Part shown: one piece after another, positions 60,301-64,000 of the stretch | Position numbering within the stretch: position 1 is the first letter of the stretch | How the letters are laid out: each line of letters begins with the position of its first letter | Assembly: GCA_037074765.1 (NCBI GenBank) | Contig: JBAMDO010000053.1 | Span: 1 to 64,000, forward strand | Source of the DNA: Mansonella perstans | Taxonomy: Eukaryota > Nematoda > Chromadorea > Rhabditida > Onchocercidae | Direction of reading: 5' to 3' | DNA: 64,000 nt | Position numbers and translations under genes: made by a program | The notes under the pieces: generated by a model | The model's database searches: none | What the model saw: only the letters and a program-made list of their open reading frames with translations | Told to the model about the DNA's origin: nothing

Positions 60301-63300
60301 TACGATTCGCAGCTATAATTAATTCAATTTTTGAAATTGCAAACGATCAGTGTTGTGATGTATGTATTTTTAGTGATTTTTTAATCATTTCCTAAATTTA
60401 ATTATTTCTTAAATATCTTCATTTCATCTTACTCAACTATTTTGAAAAATTATCCGGATATCTTGACAAAATGATCCTTATTCGTAACTTGTCATATTTC
60501 ATTCAAGGATAACTTGTATCTAAAAATACTATAACCGAAAACCTGTTATGACTAGATATTTGAAGCTGCGGAATCTAATATCTAGTACTTAATATTTTAA
60601 TGCATTGTTAATTTTATTTTAAATGTCTTTAGATTTTAAGTGCATTGAAAAATGTTTTGCCGTAGCTTTAGTCACAAAAAAAGCATTGTCTCAAATATTC
60701 TTACTGCTATTTAAATATTATCTGCAATTTTTGTTGCTTTTTAAATTGTAAAATTTTGACATCAAATTTAAACTATTCACAGAAAATGGCAATTCCCATT
60801 AATTAATCAATTTCCATTTGGATTCATTTTTTCAAATTGTTAAAATTAAATGCTATATATTTGCAGAGTGCAGCTTATTCAATATTATTGGGAGAAGTAG
60901 TCAATTGTGCTGTACAATGTTCACATGTCATATACCCCAGTTCAGCAATTTTTCTGAATCGACTTACCTTTTTGATGTCAACACCAAATCGCGAATGGTC
61001 TTTAGTTGCATTATTGAGTGCGCTATTAAATCAGGAATGTGTAAGGAACATTTTATTGTTATTTTTTATACATTCGAATTTTGTTTTAAACAAAATATAG
61101 GAATGATTTGGATCATAAGAAAAAAAAAATAGGAATGAAGTATGGTGCAGGAAAAATTAATAGAAGGACTATCATCACAATTATCATTAAAGGCACGCTA
61201 TTGTTATTGTTGGCAATTTTTTTCGTTTACATGTTTGACGAGTATTTTAATAGTAGATATTATCATTTGGAAAAACGAAATCTAAGGTAATAGAAATTTC
61301 ATCGAAGAATGTTTACATTTTAGATCTTACCAACCTTACTCGGTTCCGAACGTAATTTCATGCATTATCCATTTTTGCTTGCTAAAATAAACGAACAAAT
61401 GGGTAAAAAACGCATACCTGCTGATCAAAATCGTCTTATTTCTTTGCAAAATATATTTCGATTTCTCTTTGAAATGGCTTTTGCATCAACAACATTGATT
61501 CAGGTAAATTATTATTGATTTTAAACTAGAATTCAATGATCTATTTTTGGAAATTTAGATTATCAGAATTTACTCTCTAACCATCAAACAATTATTTCAA
61601 CACGACTTCTAGTTGTTTGATTTCTAATCACATATTTTTCATAGAACGAAAGCCGAACACGTCTTAAAGCTGTTGCATATTCATTAATTACTGTAATTGC
61701 ACGAGAACTGGTAACATCGAAAGATACTGTTGGTGATGGCCCGCCTATCTTGCAAACACCAAATCGGTCTTTTATTTGCATTTTTATCAATATTCTTTTA
61801 TAACTGTATTTTCAAAAAAATTCAAACGATATATGTACATTTTTGATAATTCTTTTACTTTTTTAATAGGTAAATGAATTCTTCGATAATCACAGGATTT
61901 AAGTATTTTATGTGAATGGCAATTTTTAAATTAAATATTATTGAAATTTTGAAATCTTTAAACTTCTATTTTAGATTTCGGCATACTGCGGCGCATGCTA
62001 GTTGGGATGTAAGTAGCGGTGCATGCGATGCAATTGCTTTAAGTGTTGATGGAACAGATATTATTTTGCATGGAGTTGGTGTATACTGTGCACAGCATAA
62101 TCAGGAACAAGGTTTTGTATGTGAGGTAAATCCATGATTTTTCATTTCAGCAATATTTATAATTTTTTATTAATTTTCTTGAAAACTGTTGCATATATGT
62201 CTTAAGTTATATTTCATCATATAATAATCTACATCATTCTTCATCATCATCATTATCATCATCATTATTATCATCACCATCATTTGGTGAATTTTTTTTT
62301 TTCTTTTTTCAATTTCTACCAAATTCAGAACTAATAATTGCTGTAGTATTAGTTCAGTAAATTTCATTTTGGATAGCTATAAAAATTTTAGGTACTTTTA
62401 AATGATGGTGATGCAGCTCATGAAAAATGGAATTTGCTTGAAAAGGTTGTTGGTACTTTGACAAATAAATTCGAACCTTGTCAACGAGAAGTTTCTTTAT
62501 TACGATTGACCAGAGCTATTAAACTTCAACCGAACTGTATCTATGCTATCAGATTACAAATTAATGGTGGTAAAACATTTTGTGGTGAAGGTAAGAACTG
62601 AAGTTTTGTATAATTTTATATTTTTGCAAATTTTTTAAAGTTTATTTTTATTAGATGAATTATTAGTTTGTTTCAATTTCGGAGGATTTTTTTTTCATCT
62701 TTTTTCAATTTCTACCAAATTCAAAACTAATAATTCATCCTTGCTGTGGTATTAATACAGTAAATTTCATTTTTGATAGCTCTAAGTTCAAAATCTGATA
62801 CTGTTACATGTGTATTGGAGTAAGTCAAATAGAAGAGCAGTCATCGTTTTCACAGCTGACTTATTTCAAGATTTCGAAAATTATTTCGTTTGGTGGTTCA
62901 TGTATTTGCTGTACTTAAATATCCAGGCATACTTTATCGGAGCCTATAGTTTCTCGGAAGATGAATCTAGTAAATCAAATAGCAAATTAAAAAAAAAAAG
63001 TAGAGCTGTTGAAATACTGGATATAAATTTTAATTATTTTGCGATTGCTCTGAAACACAGTAATATTTTTCGAAAGATATGTTTACTGTCAAAATGGATT
63101 TGAAACTATCTGCTGCAAAATTTCAAATTATTAAATTCTACTTTTTTTTAAAAAAAAAAGTTTTTTATTAGGTGGCATTGGAACCGTTCGATTATGTAAT
63201 GGGAGCCGAATGCATTTTGAATCGTGTAATTTGAGCCTCAATGGAACTTCCCTATCTCGTGGCCAAATACCATTTGTTCTATATTCCATACAGGAAGATG

Positions 63301-64000
63301 AAAACAGTATTATTCAACAGTTGGCTAATCCTGAACAGGTTTCTGTTATTCATCATCTTAGAATTTATAATGTTTAGTGCTTTCTATTGCTACTTAAGGA
63401 AACTTTTACTTTTCTTCATTTTTTGATGAGAATTTGAAAATTCCTTATTCAGATATGATCTATTTACCCAAATATGATCTAACTCGAAAAATTATAAGTG
63501 GATCATAAAAATGGGTTGAAATTGCATGTCTTTTTTGGGAAGCTAGTACTAAAGAAGTGTCAAGAAATTAATGTAATATGAGTAATTTGCAAAAGCATGT
63601 CTATAATAACTCTCTTTTTAAAATTCCCCCTTAATAATGACAATAAACCTCTGTACAATTTATTACGATATTTCATTTTCGATAGTTTTTTTTGGATGCT
63701 TGCTAAACATACCTGATTTCTAAGAAGGACAACCAAAAAATGCTCAAGATTTAGCTGAATGTGTGGTATTTTAGTTGGCTAATTGGTTCTTGTTGCTAGT
63801 TCGAATGCTATCATCGAAAATATCCAAACTGATTGCAGCTGGAAATCTTTCATCTCAAGAACAGTCTTTTTGTTCCAGTATTGCCGGTAAGTTTTATTAT
63901 CTCTTTTATTAACTGTCACCATTATCTGCTATCAATAATATCTTCTAAATGTTATCAATATCATCATGTCGCCGATAGTAATGTAGTAAATAGAGGAGGA
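49568..64000 (+). CDS. rpm-1: PHR-family E3 ubiquitin ligase RPM-1/MYCBP2 (5' part, continues past window)
   Basis: At least 34 phase-compatible exons. PHR proteins (RPM-1, Highwire, MYCBP2) are giant presynaptic RING ligases that limit DLK MAP-kinase signalling and shape synapses and axons. This window holds the RCC1-like region, both PHR domains and the linker between them. The RING end is outside. Exons after the N-terminus: 51308-51518, 51924-52137, 52321-52451, 52594-52702, 52945-53078, 53375-53439, 53543-53690, 53828-53928, 54089-54348, 54585-54828, 55041-55222, 55307-55384, 55816-55945, 56176-56307, 56433-56554, 56619-56778, 57368-57492, 57785-58073, 58267-58487, 58609-58782, 59085-59285, 59695-59970, 60212-60359, 60867-61040, 61324-61503, 61645-61766, 61975-62125, 62392-62590, 63172-63338, 63775-63886. 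Every join keeps frame. The order and motifs match MYCBP2 closely. Confidence 0.88.
51308..57492 (+). other. RPM-1 RCC1-like region and Cys-rich insert
   Basis: Starts with a helical segment ([17 protein letters not shown]) equivalent to the MYCBP2 part before its RCC1-like repeats. The repeats read [66 protein letters not shown] and [13 protein letters not shown] Cys-rich insert at 55180-55860 ([34 protein letters not shown]) sits between repeats as in MYCBP2. It is followed by [13 protein letters not shown] and [11 protein letters not shown], a hallmark of the family. In flies and worms this half is thought to act as a scaffold and guanine-exchange-like module. Confidence 0.85.
54233..54298 (+). 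repeat. In-frame 33 bp tandem duplication in an RPM-1 exon
   Basis: ggtagtccaactgttggtcg recurs 33 bp later with two or three changes, encoding [11 protein letters not shown] and then [11 protein letters not shown]. It lies in a loop of the RCC1-like region between GIGPDAIRQ and EAGSAVV, so it is likely tolerated. Confidence 0.85.
57785..59285 (+). other. RPM-1 first PHR domain
   Basis: The exon at 57785 precedes the domain. Exons 58267-58487, 58609-58782 and 59085-59285 carry it. Key motifs: [20 protein letters not shown], then [14 protein letters not shown], the second-strand [12 protein letters not shown], and [16 protein letters not shown]. These are the most conserved blocks of the beta-sandwich PHR fold, used for substrate or partner binding. 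The exon at 59085 uses an aag acceptor (tttttaag). Confidence 0.9.
59695..61766 (+). other. RPM-1 inter-PHR helical linker
   Basis: Five exons of mostly helical sequence: [68 protein letters not shown] and [24 protein letters not shown]2 has the same FESLLSILHW-type start and the R-FP-LVAH-type segment in the same order. The acceptor at 59694 was chosen among three nearby tttcag/ctcag sites because only it continues the frame from the previous exon. Confidence 0.75.
61975..63338 (+). other. RPM-1 second PHR domain
   Basis: Exons 61975-62125, 62392-62590 and 63172-63338. Motifs: [20 protein letters not shown] and [16 protein letters not shown] (the Gly-rich YGG of the family is less conserved), then [39 protein letters not shown] and [17 protein letters not shown]. 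The last matches the SSNGT-x(3)-RGQIP block of the second PHR domain. The following exon 63775-63886 ([20 protein letters not shown]) starts the next helical part. Confidence 0.88.

Noticed and set aside
1..64000. tRNA, rRNA, CRISPR arrays or autonomous transposase/reverse transcriptase genes
   Set aside because: None recognised on either strand by eye; a covariance-model tRNA scan and a transposon protein search would be needed to exclude them fully.

Overview
The window is eukaryotic, AT-rich and intron-bearing. Its gene content, pyrimidine-rich tttcag acceptors just upstream of several start codons (as expected for spliced-leader trans-splicing) and short phase-respecting introns suggest a nematode, probably a filarial or other spirurid; the species assignment is inference. 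All exon models were joined by eye from GT-AG sites and reading phase, without transcripts.

Positions 1 to about 33250 are a repeat-built locus with no recognisable housekeeping gene. It holds ten copies of a tiny signal-peptide gene (start usually MMKFIVYLxLFIYC) in two subfamilies: A (seven copies) and B (three copies, one frameshifted). Most copies lie as divergent pairs: A at 1.9k/3.9k, B at 5.06k/9.78k, A at 13.67k/16.5k, A at 28.86k/31.97k. The A copies at 20.65k and 28.86k are also mirrored in a large inverted repeat (about 18.1-21.9k versus 27.6-31.1k). A 3.6 kb direct duplication (7461-11055 and 23742-27357) carries B copies. Signal peptides and flanks are well conserved while the peptide core differs in sequence, length and frame. 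A second small ORF family (ending ALFVNK) sits at the outer ends of the palindrome arms, and a single signal-peptide-like ORF lies at 22414. The locus looks like a fast-evolving cluster of mini secreted peptides spread by inversion and duplication.

Positions 33540 to 43161 are ordinary conserved gene space: mitochondrial ribosomal protein bL33m (33540-34251), SRP receptor beta (35297-37128), a C1orf53/DUF5522 protein (39058-39675) and mitochondrial uL14m (40907-42015, first exon not found) on the plus strand, then the BORC subunit BORCS6 on the minus strand (42151-43161), tail to tail with uL14m. A possible small Cys-rich secreted ORF lies at 37935-38228.

Positions 43162 to 49567 are gene-poor, with a short hairpin element (43807-43932) and a palindromic MITE-like element containing a 53 bp tandem repeat (43974-44496). 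From about 49568 to the window end runs a large multi-exon gene, the PHR-family ubiquitin ligase RPM-1/MYCBP2. Its RCC1-like domain, first PHR domain and second PHR domain are all readable; the gene continues beyond 64000.
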